A stretch of 64,000 nt of DNA from Clostridium merdae (GCF_900176635.1 NZ_FXLN01000004.1:1508231-1572230); one strand, 5' to 3'; shown: positions 48,999 through 57,248, counted from the first letter of the stretch. Translations and numbers: made by a program. The notes: a model not told the origin generated them from the sequence alone.

Positions 48999-49451
48999 TC
49001 ATAAGTGACACTCGTAGATTCTGGAGCTTTCGCCCCACGGGTGATACCCCTGTGCTATGTACTCAAATCCATAATGCTCATAATACCCCACATGGTCGGT
49101 ACATAAGTAAAGATTCTGGTAACCTGCCTGGCTTGCATCCGCCTTTACTCTCTCTATGAGCAAAGAGCCGTAAGAGTTACCTCTGTGCTCTTCCTCAATA
49201 TAAAGCGCACATAGCCACGGGTACAAATCCATTCGGCTAATAAAATCATTTGTAACCATCCCTGCACAGCCAATTATCTTATTCTCTTTGTAAAGCAAAT
49301 ACCATTGTGGTATGGGCGATTTGGAGTTCAGGCATTGTAAGATGCAATCTTCATATACCATTTTGCTCTCTTCGCTTGCCCATTGCTTCTGAAAATAATC
49401 TATAGCTGTGCGAGCGTATTCCTGCTCTTTTCGCACAGAAACAATTGTCAT
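48999..49451 (-). CDS. GNAT-family N-acetyltransferase
   Basis: 150 residues. Acetyl-CoA site region ALYIEEEHRGNSYGSLLIERVKADASQAGYQNLYL (the R/Q-G-x-G/A pattern is HRGNSYG), then DHVGYYEHYGFEYIAQGYHPWGESSRIYE, in which YYEHYGF is the family's C-terminal motif. The acceptor substrate cannot be told. AGGAG precedes ATG by seven bases. Last gene of the SDR-DUF3783-GNAT group. Confidence 0.88.
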   Translation of the reverse strand: MTIVSVRKEQEYARTAIDYFQKQWASEESKMVYEDCILQCLNSKSPIPQWYLLYKENKIIGCAGMVTNDFISRMDLYPWLCALYIEEEHRGNSYGSLLIERVKADASQAGYQNLYLCTDHVGYYEHYGFEYIAQGYHPWGESSRIYECHL

Positions 49452-49474
49452 ATTGGTTCTCCTAACTTCTGCTT

Positions 49475-49912
49475 TTATTGAGCCGGCTGTTCCTGTTCTG
49501 CTTTCGCTTTTTCCTGTTGTTCTTGCAGCTGTTGGCGAATCGCTTCTCTTTCACGAGAAAGCTCGCTCAAAAGCTCCCCAAATGCCCAAGTACGGTTTGT
49601 TTCGGTAACAACTGCCTTCATAGCTTGGTTGCGCGGGTCAACGGAATGGAGGCGATTGAGCACTTGGTCAAGCCGATTTGAGGTAAAGCCCGCAAACACC
49701 ATTGCACCACGCTCAGGAATATTTCCCTCATAGCGTTTTCCTTCCAAAGAGGCAGTTACAAGTGCCCCTACACTTTCCCCCAATTGCTCCTGTGTTACAT
49801 GGCGGTAAGGGATACCAGCTCTACGAAACGCTTCTACCGCATTTTTTCCTATTTCTGTTTCTTCCGGCAGGTGGTATAGCAAAACCACCTCTTGTGCTAC
49901 TCTTGCTTTCAT
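49475..49912 (-). CDS. DUF3783 protein
   Basis: 145 residues starting MKARVAQEVVLLYHLPEETEIG. The DUF3783 core is clear: MVFAGFTSNRLDQVLNRLHSVDP and AVVTETNRTWAFGELLSEL. Tail is Glu/Gln-rich (QQLQEQQEKAKAEQEQ), disordered or coiled coil. Function unknown; the domain occurs in Clostridia. The ribosome site (GGAG at 49940-49943) lies about 27 bases upstream, with a GGCGC/GCGCC hairpin between site and ATG that could bring them together. Confidence 0.8.
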   Translation of the reverse strand: MKARVAQEVVLLYHLPEETEIGKNAVEAFRRAGIPYRHVTQEQLGESVGALVTASLEGKRYEGNIPERGAMVFAGFTSNRLDQVLNRLHSVDPRNQAMKAVVTETNRTWAFGELLSELSREREAIRQQLQEQQEKAKAEQEQPAQ

Positions 49913-49946
49913 ATGTTTTTTCGGCGCGTATGTGCGCCACTCCTTT

Positions 49947-50714
49947 CTATTGGTCCCTCTCTGGGCCTTGCTTTCTTTTTTGCATATGGTAAGAAATGCG
50001 AACAAGTAGAGAATCTGGTATTGCCCGCATAAAGAATTTGGAAAGCTTCATTGTGCTCCCGGGTATAATAACTGGCTGGCGTGAGAACATCTGCTGTATC
50101 GCAATCATCGCCACACGTTGGCTAGACATGCTCTTTACGCTGAAGTGCACATCTGCCACTTGGTCGAACTCTGTTTTAACGGGTCCCGGGCAAAGAGCGC
50201 CAATATAAACGTGGCTTCCCTTGCGGCGCAGCTCTTCCCCCACTGCCTGCGTTAAGCGCAACACATACGCTTTTGACGCATAATAGGATGACAATAACGG
50301 GCCAGGCAAAAACGCAGCACTTGACGAAACATTTAGAATATAACCAGAATCTCGCTTGACAAAATCGCGCAAGAAAAGTTTGGTGAGGATATGCACAGCC
50401 CGAACATTTACATCCAACAGCTCGAGTTCTCGATGCAAATCTGTCTCTAAAAAAGAGCCAAATAAGCCGAATCCGGCATTGTTAATGAGAATGTCAATGT
50501 TTTCCCCTTTGGCTTGTTCGTAAAGGGCAAAACAGGCCTTTTCGTCTCTTAAATCACAGCAAATAATCTTTACATTTGAGGGAAGGTGATGCTGTAGCTC
50601 CTCTAGGCGGTCCCTTCGGCGAGCAACTAAAATCAGGTCGTATCCACGGCGGCTTAAAATTCGTGCCATATCGCGGCCAATTCCCGAGCTGGCGCCAGTA
50701 ATCAACGCTTTCAT
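49947..50714 (-). CDS. Short-chain dehydrogenase/reductase
   Basis: 255 residues, classical SDR. Cofactor motif ITGASSGIGRDMARILSRRGYDLILVARRRDRL (TGxxxGxG, with the basic RRRDR stretch favouring NADP), NNAG in ILINNAGFGLFG, catalytic Ser in ILNVSSSAAFLPGPLLSSYYASKAYV with YxxxK (YYASK). C-terminus (IPGSTMKLSKFFMRAIPDSLLVRISYHMQKR) carries a hydrophobic stretch that could touch a membrane. Oxidoreductase of unknown substrate. Confidence 0.9.
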   Translation of the reverse strand: MKALITGASSGIGRDMARILSRRGYDLILVARRRDRLEELQHHLPSNVKIICCDLRDEKACFALYEQAKGENIDILINNAGFGLFGSFLETDLHRELELLDVNVRAVHILTKLFLRDFVKRDSGYILNVSSSAAFLPGPLLSSYYASKAYVLRLTQAVGEELRRKGSHVYIGALCPGPVKTEFDQVADVHFSVKSMSSQRVAMIAIQQMFSRQPVIIPGSTMKLSKFFMRAIPDSLLVRISYHMQKRKQGPERDQ

Positions 50715-50767
50715 CTTCTTGCCACTCCTTCCAGCTATTCAGACTTTAACATGGATTAGTATACCAT

Positions 50768-50794
50768 AAAAATGGGCTCAACCATAAGCCCATT
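50768..50794 (-). terminator. Terminator of the 122-bp repeat transcript
   Basis: Minus strand AATGGGCT and AGCCCATT arms around TATGGTTG, followed by five T residues. It lies after the repeat array and before the SDR gene, whose own extended -10 (TGGTATACT, near 50758-50766) comes right behind. Confidence 0.8.
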
Positions 50795-50893
50795 GCTTCT
50801 TGTGATTCAATTATTCGCCTATCAGTTAAGAAAGCAACTTCATACTTTTAGAATCCAAAGCAGTGAAGTCCGGCCACACCGTAAGGCTATATC

Positions 50894-50919
50894 GTGAAAG
50901 CTTTACTTTCGGTCACGCC
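50894..50919 (-). repeat. Degenerate end unit of the repeat array
   Basis: Partial copy of the repeat (GTGAAAGCTTTACTTTCGGT-type sequence) at the downstream edge on the minus strand; the neighbouring bases are diverged. Confidence 0.6.
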
Positions 50920-51529
50920 GTGAGGTTATTCAATCATCAAATCCTGAACAATCCTTAATCAAGCCATACGCTTTAATAACAAGCTCAACTGGATGATTCA
51001 ATGCTCTCTCAGGCGTCAAAAGCTTTGCTTTCGGTCACGCTGTGAGGTTATTCAATCATCAAATCCTGAACAATCCTTAATCAAGCCATACGCTTTAAAT
51101 ACAAGCTTAACTGGATGATTCAATGCTCTCTCAGGCGTCGAAAGCTTTGCTTTCGGTCACGCCGTGAGGTTATTCAATCATCAAATCCTAAACAACCCTT
51201 AATCAAGCCACGCGCTTTAAAAACAAGCTCAACTGGATGATTCAATGCTCTCTCAGGCGTCGAAAGCTTTGCTTTCAGTCACGCCGTGAGGTTATTCAAT
51301 CATCAAATCCTGAACAATCCTTAATCAAGCCATACGCTTTAATAACAAGCTCAACTGGATGATTCAATGCTCTCTCAGGCGTCAAAAGCTTTGCTCTCGG
51401 TCACGCCGTGAGGTTATTCAATCATCAAATCCTAAACAACCCTTAATCAAGCCACGCGCTTTAAAAACAAGCTCAACTGGATGATTCAATGCTCTCTCAG
51501 GCGTCGAAAGCTTTGCTTTCGGTCACGCC
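50920..51529 (-). repeat. Five tandem 122-bp repeats, candidate structured RNA
   Basis: Units start at 50920, 51042, 51164, 51286 and 51408, each exactly 122 bp, over 90% identical by eye. Units 3 and 5 share one variant set and units 1 and 4 another, which suggests block duplication. Each unit contains two short hairpins (TCAC-GGC-GTGA and CGAAAGC-AAA-GCTTTCG on the minus strand) and a longer stem ATTGAATCATC / GATGATTGAAT (one mismatch). Each also has a minus-strand open frame of about 34 codons. The unit length is not a multiple of three, so the array is not one long coding repeat. There are no variable spacers, so it is not a CRISPR. Confidence 0.9.
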
Positions 51530-51537
51530 GTGAGGTT

Positions 51538-51565
51538 ATTATAACACAACCAATACAAACCGCAA
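51538..51565 (-). promoter_or_regulatory. Candidate promoter of the repeat array
   Basis: Minus strand TTGCGG (51560-51565), 16-bp spacer, TATAAT (51538-51543). The predicted start falls at the first base of the first repeat unit. The ATPase terminator lies upstream, so the array would be an independent transcript. Confidence 0.6.
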
Positions 51566-51650
51566 GGCACGATATAGGCCAAATCACCAAAAAATGGTTG
51601 CTTTTTAACACTTTTTATTTTAGCAACAATTTAATAACATAAGGAAAAAG

Positions 51651-51682
51651 AAAAAAAGCCGGATTCCAAAAGGAATCCGGCT
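51651..51682 (-). terminator. P-type ATPase terminator
   Basis: AGCCGGATTCC and GGAATCCGGCT around TTTT, followed by seven T residues on the minus strand. Confidence 0.93.
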
Positions 51683-51700
51683 CATTGTTCTTAATAAAGA

Positions 51701-54388
51701 TTAGTCTTTTTTCGCCATCGAATGCTGAATTGCCTTGATGATTTCGACTACTATCAACGGTACAACGGCCAAACCAATTACGATTGACCACGCCTGCATA
51801 TGCATAAAGTCCACATTGAAGACGTCGTTGAGAGACGGAACCAGAAGAACGATTAACATCAAAGCCAAGGAAGCTAAGAAGGCACCATTCATGTATTTGT
51901 TGGAAAGGAAGCCAACCTTGAACAGAGAATGGCTGGAACGAATGTTAAATGCGTGAATCAGCTGTGAGATTGCAAGTACGGCAAACGCCATACTCTCACC
52001 CAGTACTACATCAACTCCCATTGCATTCGGGGAAATGGGAGTAATCACGCGGCTGCCAAGGTAGTAGGCAATCAACGTAATTGTTCCAATAATCAAACCC
52101 TGAACAATTGCCATCGCACCAACACCGTGAGCAAAAATACTCTCCGATTTGGAACGGGGCTTGCGACTCATAACATCAAATTCAACAGGCTCCATACCCA
52201 GAGCAAGTGCCGGCAAGCTATCTGTTACAAGATTAATCCAGAGAAGCTGTACGGGCATAAGCGGAGATTCTTTCCACAGCAGCATTGCAACGAACACGGT
52301 GACAACCTCACCAAGGTTACAAGACAGCAAGAAGTGAACCGCTTTACGAATGTTATCGTAAATACCACGGCCTTCTTTTACAGCAGTAACAATCGTAGAG
52401 AAGTTATCGTCAGTCAATGTCATAGCAGCAGCGCCCTTTGCAACGTCGGTACCGGTAATACCCATCGCGCAGCCAATATCCGCTGCTTTTAGAGCAGGGG
52501 CATCGTTAACGCCGTCGCCAGTCATCGCAACAACCTGGTCTTCATTCTGCCATGCCTTAACAATGCGGATTTTATCTGAGGGTGTAACACGAGCATACAC
52601 CTTGTAGTGCTTAATGTTCTGCGACAATTCTTCGTCGCTCATCGCTTGAAGCTGAGCACCGGTAATTGCCTGATCACCTTCACGAAGAATACCCAAATCC
52701 TTTGCAATTGCAGAGGCGGTTGCAACGTGGTCACCGGTAATCATAATGGTTTGAATACCAGCCTTGTAGCATTCGGCAATCGAACCCTTTACTTCCTGTC
52801 TCGGCGGGTCAATCATACCCACCAAGCCAACTAAGGTAAGATCTTTTTCCAAATCTTCCGCAGAGTAAGCTGCTGGCTCTTTCTCCAAAACCTTGCTGGC
52901 GATTGCCAACACACGCAATGCTTCACTCGCCATCTGCTCATTAGCCAGGGTAGCTGCTTCAATGTTGCCGGTGGTGCAACGACCAAAAAGAATATCTGGT
53001 GCACCCTTTACAACTACAACAATCTTACCGTCGGTTCTTACAACGGTAGACATAAGCTTACGGTCGGAATCAAAGGGAACCTCACCGATTCTAGGAGCAG
53101 AATGCTCTAACTCTTCGCGAAGTATGCCATTGCGCATTGCGCAGGCAACAATTGCGGTTTCAGTCGGGTCTCCCATGTGCTTCTCGGTGCCATCTTCTTC
53201 AATGCGCACAATGCCGTCCGTACACAAGGTGCCCAAACGCAGCAGGGAAAGAGTTTGTTCTGAAAGGTCACCCTCAAGATTTACTACACCCTTTTCTTCG
53301 GTGTATGCTTTAACCAGAGTCATGCGATTCTGGGTAAGAGTACCGGTTTTATCGGAGCAAATAACAGAGGTGCAACCCAGAGTTTCAACTGCGGGCAGTT
53401 GGCGAATAATCGCGTTTTTATCAACCATGCGCTGCACACCAATTGCAAGCACAATGGTAACGATTGCTGGCAAGCCCTCAGGAATTGCAGCAACAGCAAG
53501 AGAAACAGCGGTCATAAACATTTCTAGAATACCGTTGATTCTCGCTTCACCTTCCAGCGGACCAACAACATCTATTAAACCAACCACAAATACAATTGCA
53601 CAAATAAGCAGAGTAAGAATTCCAAGGTATTTACCAAGCTGAGCAAGCTTTTGCTGCAGCGGGGTTAGGCCCTTCTCTTCCTCCTCCAACAAGGCGGCAA
53701 TCTTACCCATTTCAGTTTCCATGCCGGTACTGATTACCAATGCTTTTGCTGTACCATAAGAAACCGCACAGCCAGAATGTACCATGTTAAAACGATCGCC
53801 CAGAGGCGCATCTACTTTTATGTCGTCTGTTGCCAATTTATCAGCGGGAACGGATTCACCGGTTAGCGCCGCCTCGTCACATTTGAGGCTAGAGCTACGA
53901 ATCAAACGGCAGTCTGCGGGTACATAATCTCCTGCTTCTAGTTCAATGACATCGCCGGGAACAAGGTCAGCAGAAGGAACGGACTGCATCTTACCATCGC
54001 GCAATGCTTTTGCATTGGGTGCCGTCATATTTTTGAGTGCTTCCATCGCTGCTTCAGCGCGGCTCTCTTGGATGACGCCCATAATGCCATTGAGCACAAC
54101 GATCAGAACAATAACGATAGGCTCAATCCATTCCGCTTCATGGCCATTCATCGTGTTGTAAATACTTAGTACAACCGAGATGAGTGCCGCAACCATCAGG
54201 ATGAGTATCATAACATCCTTCATCTGGTCCATAAAACGCTGGAAGAAGGTACGGGGTGGCTTTTCGTTCAGCTTATTTTGACCATATTTCTGCAGGCGAG
54301 CTTTTGCTTCTGCAGAGGTCAGACCAAGCTTGAAGTCCGTTTTCAGGTTTTCCTGAACTTTTTCTAGAGCTTCAGCGTGCCAATTCAT
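51701..54388 (-). CDS. Calcium-transporting P-type ATPase (P2A)
   Basis: 895 residues, full length, ten predicted membrane helices. Cation ATPase N domain (HAEALEKVQENLKTDFKLGLT), actuator TGES in DEAALTGESVPADK, metal-binding PEGLP in VAAIPEGLPAIV (M4), phosphorylation site CSDKTGTLTQN, nucleotide domain KGAPDILF, and hinge MTGDGVNDAPALKAADIG. The M6 segment LLWINLVTDSLPALALG supplies the N-x-x-D pair of calcium pumps (NLVTD). This fits a SERCA/PMR1-like Ca2+ (possibly Mn2+) exporter. ATG after GGAGGTTGACATC-type sequence. Preceded by a long leader with a terminator. Confidence 0.95.
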   Translation of the reverse strand: MNWHAEALEKVQENLKTDFKLGLTSAEAKARLQKYGQNKLNEKPPRTFFQRFMDQMKDVMILILMVAALISVVLSIYNTMNGHEAEWIEPIVIVLIVVLNGIMGVIQESRAEAAMEALKNMTAPNAKALRDGKMQSVPSADLVPGDVIELEAGDYVPADCRLIRSSSLKCDEAALTGESVPADKLATDDIKVDAPLGDRFNMVHSGCAVSYGTAKALVISTGMETEMGKIAALLEEEEKGLTPLQQKLAQLGKYLGILTLLICAIVFVVGLIDVVGPLEGEARINGILEMFMTAVSLAVAAIPEGLPAIVTIVLAIGVQRMVDKNAIIRQLPAVETLGCTSVICSDKTGTLTQNRMTLVKAYTEEKGVVNLEGDLSEQTLSLLRLGTLCTDGIVRIEEDGTEKHMGDPTETAIVACAMRNGILREELEHSAPRIGEVPFDSDRKLMSTVVRTDGKIVVVVKGAPDILFGRCTTGNIEAATLANEQMASEALRVLAIASKVLEKEPAAYSAEDLEKDLTLVGLVGMIDPPRQEVKGSIAECYKAGIQTIMITGDHVATASAIAKDLGILREGDQAITGAQLQAMSDEELSQNIKHYKVYARVTPSDKIRIVKAWQNEDQVVAMTGDGVNDAPALKAADIGCAMGITGTDVAKGAAAMTLTDDNFSTIVTAVKEGRGIYDNIRKAVHFLLSCNLGEVVTVFVAMLLWKESPLMPVQLLWINLVTDSLPALALGMEPVEFDVMSRKPRSKSESIFAHGVGAMAIVQGLIIGTITLIAYYLGSRVITPISPNAMGVDVVLGESMAFAVLAISQLIHAFNIRSSHSLFKVGFLSNKYMNGAFLASLALMLIVLLVPSLNDVFNVDFMHMQAWSIVIGLAVVPLIVVEIIKAIQHSMAKKD

Positions 54389-54655
54389 TCCTAGATGTCA
54401 ACCTCCAATAATTTGATTTAACCGTAGCCAATTTGGTACAGCCGGTTATTTCCCCTCAGTTATTGCAAGACGGTATTCGTCTTCCGTCAAAAAAAGCGGT
54501 CGTCTTTGTCTGAGAAATAACAACATTCTTCCCCCCGAAAGATATGCAAAATCAAAGAAAAAGACGGGAGCGCCGAGCAGCAATCCCGAGAAAAATGTGG
54601 CTGGAGCCCATATTGCACAGTCGTTCCCCACAATATGAATCCATTTCCTGTTACA
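54389..54655 (-). ncRNA. Candidate cis-regulatory leader of the P-type ATPase
   Basis: About 265-nt 5' leader. Minus-strand features in order: hairpin ATATTG/CAATAT, small stem GGCT-CC-AGCC, then an intrinsic terminator CGGGA...TCCCG (54565-54588) with TCTTTTTCTTT after it. A terminator inside a leader points to transcription attenuation. It does not match the yybP-ykoY, M-box or NiCo classes as I know them. Confidence 0.5.
54553..54588 (-). terminator. Intrinsic terminator within the ATPase leader
   Basis: Stem CGGGA-TCCCG with inner GC pairing (GCTGCTCGGCGC), then U-rich tract at 54553-54564 (minus strand). Confidence 0.7.
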
Positions 54656-54661
54656 AAATCT

Positions 54662-54690
54662 ATTATCTCTCATCAGACATTATTTGTCCA
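54662..54690 (-). promoter_or_regulatory. P-type ATPase promoter
   Basis: Minus strand TGGACA (54685-54690), 17-bp spacer, GATAAT (54662-54667). Confidence 0.7.
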
Positions 54691-55183
54691 GTGCTTTTTT
54701 AAAATTTCCGTCTCATTTATGAATTTTTTTCTCTTGTTCCCCGCATTTTCGGCGTTTTTTCGGCTCTTCGGTTTGAAAAGACGCGGCATGCCTGTAAATA
54801 TGAATATTTTTAGCTACTTTCGTGTTCTTACACGACATAAAATAAGATTTTTGCCTTCGTACTTTGTTTAAAAAAAGACGTTCTCATGTCTATATTATAG
54901 TAGGATGAACTCTTTCTGTCTACGATTTCTATGCAATTACCTGTCTGATAGATGTTTTTTTAATGTTCTTTTTTACAATTATTCTTAATTTGTGTTCTTT
55001 TATTGAAAAATAACCTCTTTTTTCCTTGTGTTTTAAACCTATTTTATCTTTTGCGATAGAACGAATTCTTGCATTGCAAAACCACTCCTTATATAATGAA
55101 AATACATATGAATCATTTTACGGAGTAACACTCATACTGAAGTTACGGAATAAAAACACGATATTCAGAAAGGAACTCTTACC
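54691..55183. other. Intergenic region, very AT-rich
   Basis: No gene recognised. It ends with the promoter and ribosome site of the next gene. A short GGCG-rich palindrome-like patch lies near 54750-54775. Confidence 0.35.
55069..55097 (+). promoter_or_regulatory. Promoter of the Gfo/Idh/MocA gene
   Basis: TTGCAT (55069-55074), 17-bp spacer, TATAAT (55092-55097). Confidence 0.72.
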
Positions 55184-56161
55184 ATGCGCCAATGGAAAAT
55201 CGGAATTATCGGTACCGGAGGGATTGCCGAAAAAATGGCTCAAACCCTCTGCCACATGCCGGAGGTACAGCTCGTTGCCGTTGCAGCGAGGGATGAAGAG
55301 CGGGCGCAAACATTTGCCCGGCGCTTTGGTGCTCCACGCGCGTATGGCTCTTACCTTGCATTAGCCAAAGACCCTGAGATTGACCTTGTTTATATTGCAA
55401 CTCCGAATAACTGTCACCGTGAACATGCCTTACTTTGTTTAGAGAATGGTAAAAACGTACTGTGTGAAAAGCCTTTTACCATTAATGAAGCCCAAGCACA
55501 AGAGGTTTTTGCTAAAGCAGCCGAACAGAAACTGCTTGTTACCGAGGCATTATGGACTAGGTATATGCCTCTTTCACGTCAGCTACAAGAGCTTCTCCAA
55601 AATGGTGCAATCGGCGAACCGTATCTGCTGCAAGCCAGCATGAGCGCTTTAGCCCCGTTGCAGCGCCTGAAAGACCCTGCACTTGGCGGGGGTGCTCTGC
55701 TCGATATTGGGGTATACTTACTCACAATAGATGCAATGGTGTTTGATACACAAGTTGAAAATATATCTACCTCTGTCATTCAATCCGAAGAGGGTATCGA
55801 TATTCAAAGCTGCTTGTCCCTCACGCACCCCGGGCAGAAGCTCGCCGTTTTAAATAGTACCATGCTCGCCGTAAGCGACCGAAAAGCATATGTATATGGC
55901 AACAAGGGTTATTTGACAATTGATAACTTAAACAACCCCGAGCAAATTGAAGTGTTTGACGAGAATCGATGCTCGGTTCACATTTACAAACGCCCGGAAC
56001 AAATTAGCGGCATGGAATATGAGGTTCTCTCTTGCCTGCATGCGATGGAGCAAGGGCAAACAGAATGCCCCGAAATACCCCACGCAGAGACCCTGCGAAT
56101 CTTACGCATGATGGATTCCATCCGCACGCAATGGGGAATTTGCTACCCCTGCGAACAATAA
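55184..56161 (+). CDS. Gfo/Idh/MocA-family oxidoreductase
   Basis: 325 residues. Rossmann start WKIGIIGTGGIAEKMAQTL, VYIATPNNCHREHALLCLENGKNVLCEKPFTINEAQA (EKP with the catalytic lysine), VTEALWTRYMPL, and GGGALLDIGVYLLTIDAM in the C-terminal alpha/beta domain. This resembles dimeric dihydrodiol or sugar dehydrogenases, NAD(P)-dependent. Own promoter; about 115 bp separates it from the zinc operon, which has its own promoter, so the two are likely separate. Confidence 0.9.
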   Translation: MRQWKIGIIGTGGIAEKMAQTLCHMPEVQLVAVAARDEERAQTFARRFGAPRAYGSYLALAKDPEIDLVYIATPNNCHREHALLCLENGKNVLCEKPFTINEAQAQEVFAKAAEQKLLVTEALWTRYMPLSRQLQELLQNGAIGEPYLLQASMSALAPLQRLKDPALGGGALLDIGVYLLTIDAMVFDTQVENISTSVIQSEEGIDIQSCLSLTHPGQKLAVLNSTMLAVSDRKAYVYGNKGYLTIDNLNNPEQIEVFDENRCSVHIYKRPEQISGMEYEVLSCLHAMEQGQTECPEIPHAETLRILRMMDSIRTQWGICYPCEQ

Positions 56162-56187
56162 TCTCCCTATTTTTTCTTTCTTTTTTC

Positions 56188-56217
56188 TTGACAGTCACCA
56201 GAATAGAGGTTTATAAT
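56188..56217 (+). promoter_or_regulatory. Zinc operon promoter
   Basis: TTGACA (56188-56193), 18-bp spacer, TATAAT (56212-56217). Confidence 0.82.
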
Positions 56218-56232
56218 AACCATATTCTAAAT

Positions 56233-56251
56233 GCAAGTGAATTTCATTTGC
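56233..56251. promoter_or_regulatory. Candidate Zur/Fur-type operator
   Basis: 9-1-9 inverted repeat GCAAGTGAA-T-TTCATTTGC (one mismatch) starting about 9 bp after the expected transcription start. Fur-family repressors bind such repeats; zinc sensing by Zur is inferred from the genes downstream. Confidence 0.6.
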
Positions 56252-56276
56252 GATTGACAATAACAGGAGGCTTCTC

Positions 56277-57248
56277 ATGAAAAAGATATTACTCGGGCTG
56301 GTTAGTACGGCACTCAGTGCGGTGCTCTTAGCCGGTTGCGCCGCTGTAGGCGTAGGTGTAGGCTCTACCAGTTCTTCTGCCGCTATAACACCATCCGGTG
56401 AAATACAGAAAATAAAGGTTTACACCAGCTTTTATACCATGTACGATTTTGCTCAAAAAATCGGTGGAGATAAAATAGAGGTGGTTAATTTGGTTCCCTC
56501 CGGAACAGAGCCGCACGATTGGGAGCCGCAGGCCAACGACATCGTCGGACTTGAAAAGGCAGACGTTTTTATTTATAACGGTGCCGGGCTCGAGCATTGG
56601 GCGAGCAGCGTTCTTTCGACCCTGCAAAATAAAAACCTGATTACTGTTGAAGCCTCCTCCGGAATCCCTTTGTTAGAAGGAAAGCATGAATCGGAAGAGA
56701 AAGAAGCGGATGCAGAGGGTGCTTCCACTGACCCGCATGTGTGGCTTAGCCCGGTAAATGCAAAAAAAGAGATGGAAACCATTAAAGATGCGCTTGTCAA
56801 AGCAGATCCATCCAACAAAGAAACCTTTGAAGCCAATTACAGCAAGTATGCTGCAAAGGCGGATGAGCTGGACAATCAGTTCCGCCAAATGACAAATGGC
56901 CTGAAAAACAAAGATTTAATTGTTGCACACCAGGCATTTGGCTACCTTTGCAAAGAGTACAGCTTAAACCAGGTGGCGATTGAGGGTCTTTCCCCCGATT
57001 CCGAGCCGGATGCCGCTCGTATGGCGGAAATCATCCAGTTTGCGAAAGAGCGCAAAATCACTACCATTTTCTTTGAAGAACTCGTTAGCCCTAAAGTTGC
57101 AGAAACCATCGCGAAAGCTACCGGCGCAAAAACTGCCGTATTAGACCCTGTTGAGGGACTCAGCGATGAAAATAAAGCAAAGGGCATGGAATACTTCTCG
57201 ATTATGGAGAAAAATCTTGAGGCAATCCGCGTGGCAAACGGCGGCTAA
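56277..57248 (+). CDS. znuA: Zinc ABC transporter substrate-binding lipoprotein
   Basis: 323 residues of cluster 9 metal-binding proteins. Lipoprotein signal with lipobox LLAGC (cysteine near 21). Metal ligands of the family are visible: His in GTEPHDWEPQANDI, His in STDPHVWLSPVNA, His in LIVAHQAFGYLCKEY, and Glu/Asp in VLDPVEG. Between the first two histidines is an acidic stretch with one His (GKHESEEKEADAEG), a short version of the ZnuA zinc-trapping loop. Captures zinc (possibly manganese) for ZnuBC. AACAGGAGG before ATG. Confidence 0.92.
   Translation: MKKILLGLVSTALSAVLLAGCAAVGVGVGSTSSSAAITPSGEIQKIKVYTSFYTMYDFAQKIGGDKIEVVNLVPSGTEPHDWEPQANDIVGLEKADVFIYNGAGLEHWASSVLSTLQNKNLITVEASSGIPLLEGKHESEEKEADAEGASTDPHVWLSPVNAKKEMETIKDALVKADPSNKETFEANYSKYAAKADELDNQFRQMTNGLKNKDLIVAHQAFGYLCKEYSLNQVAIEGLSPDSEPDAARMAEIIQFAKERKITTIFFEELVSPKVAETIAKATGAKTAVLDPVEGLSDENKAKGMEYFSIMEKNLEAIRVANGG

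Noticed and set aside
50920..51529. CRISPR array
   Set aside because: The whole 122-bp unit is repeated, with no short repeat alternating with variable spacers, and no cas genes are present.
54446..54673. 75-codon minus-strand frame before the P-type ATPase
   Set aside because: Its ATG lies upstream of the predicted -10 element, it has no ribosome site, and it reads through the leader terminator; composition is not protein-like.
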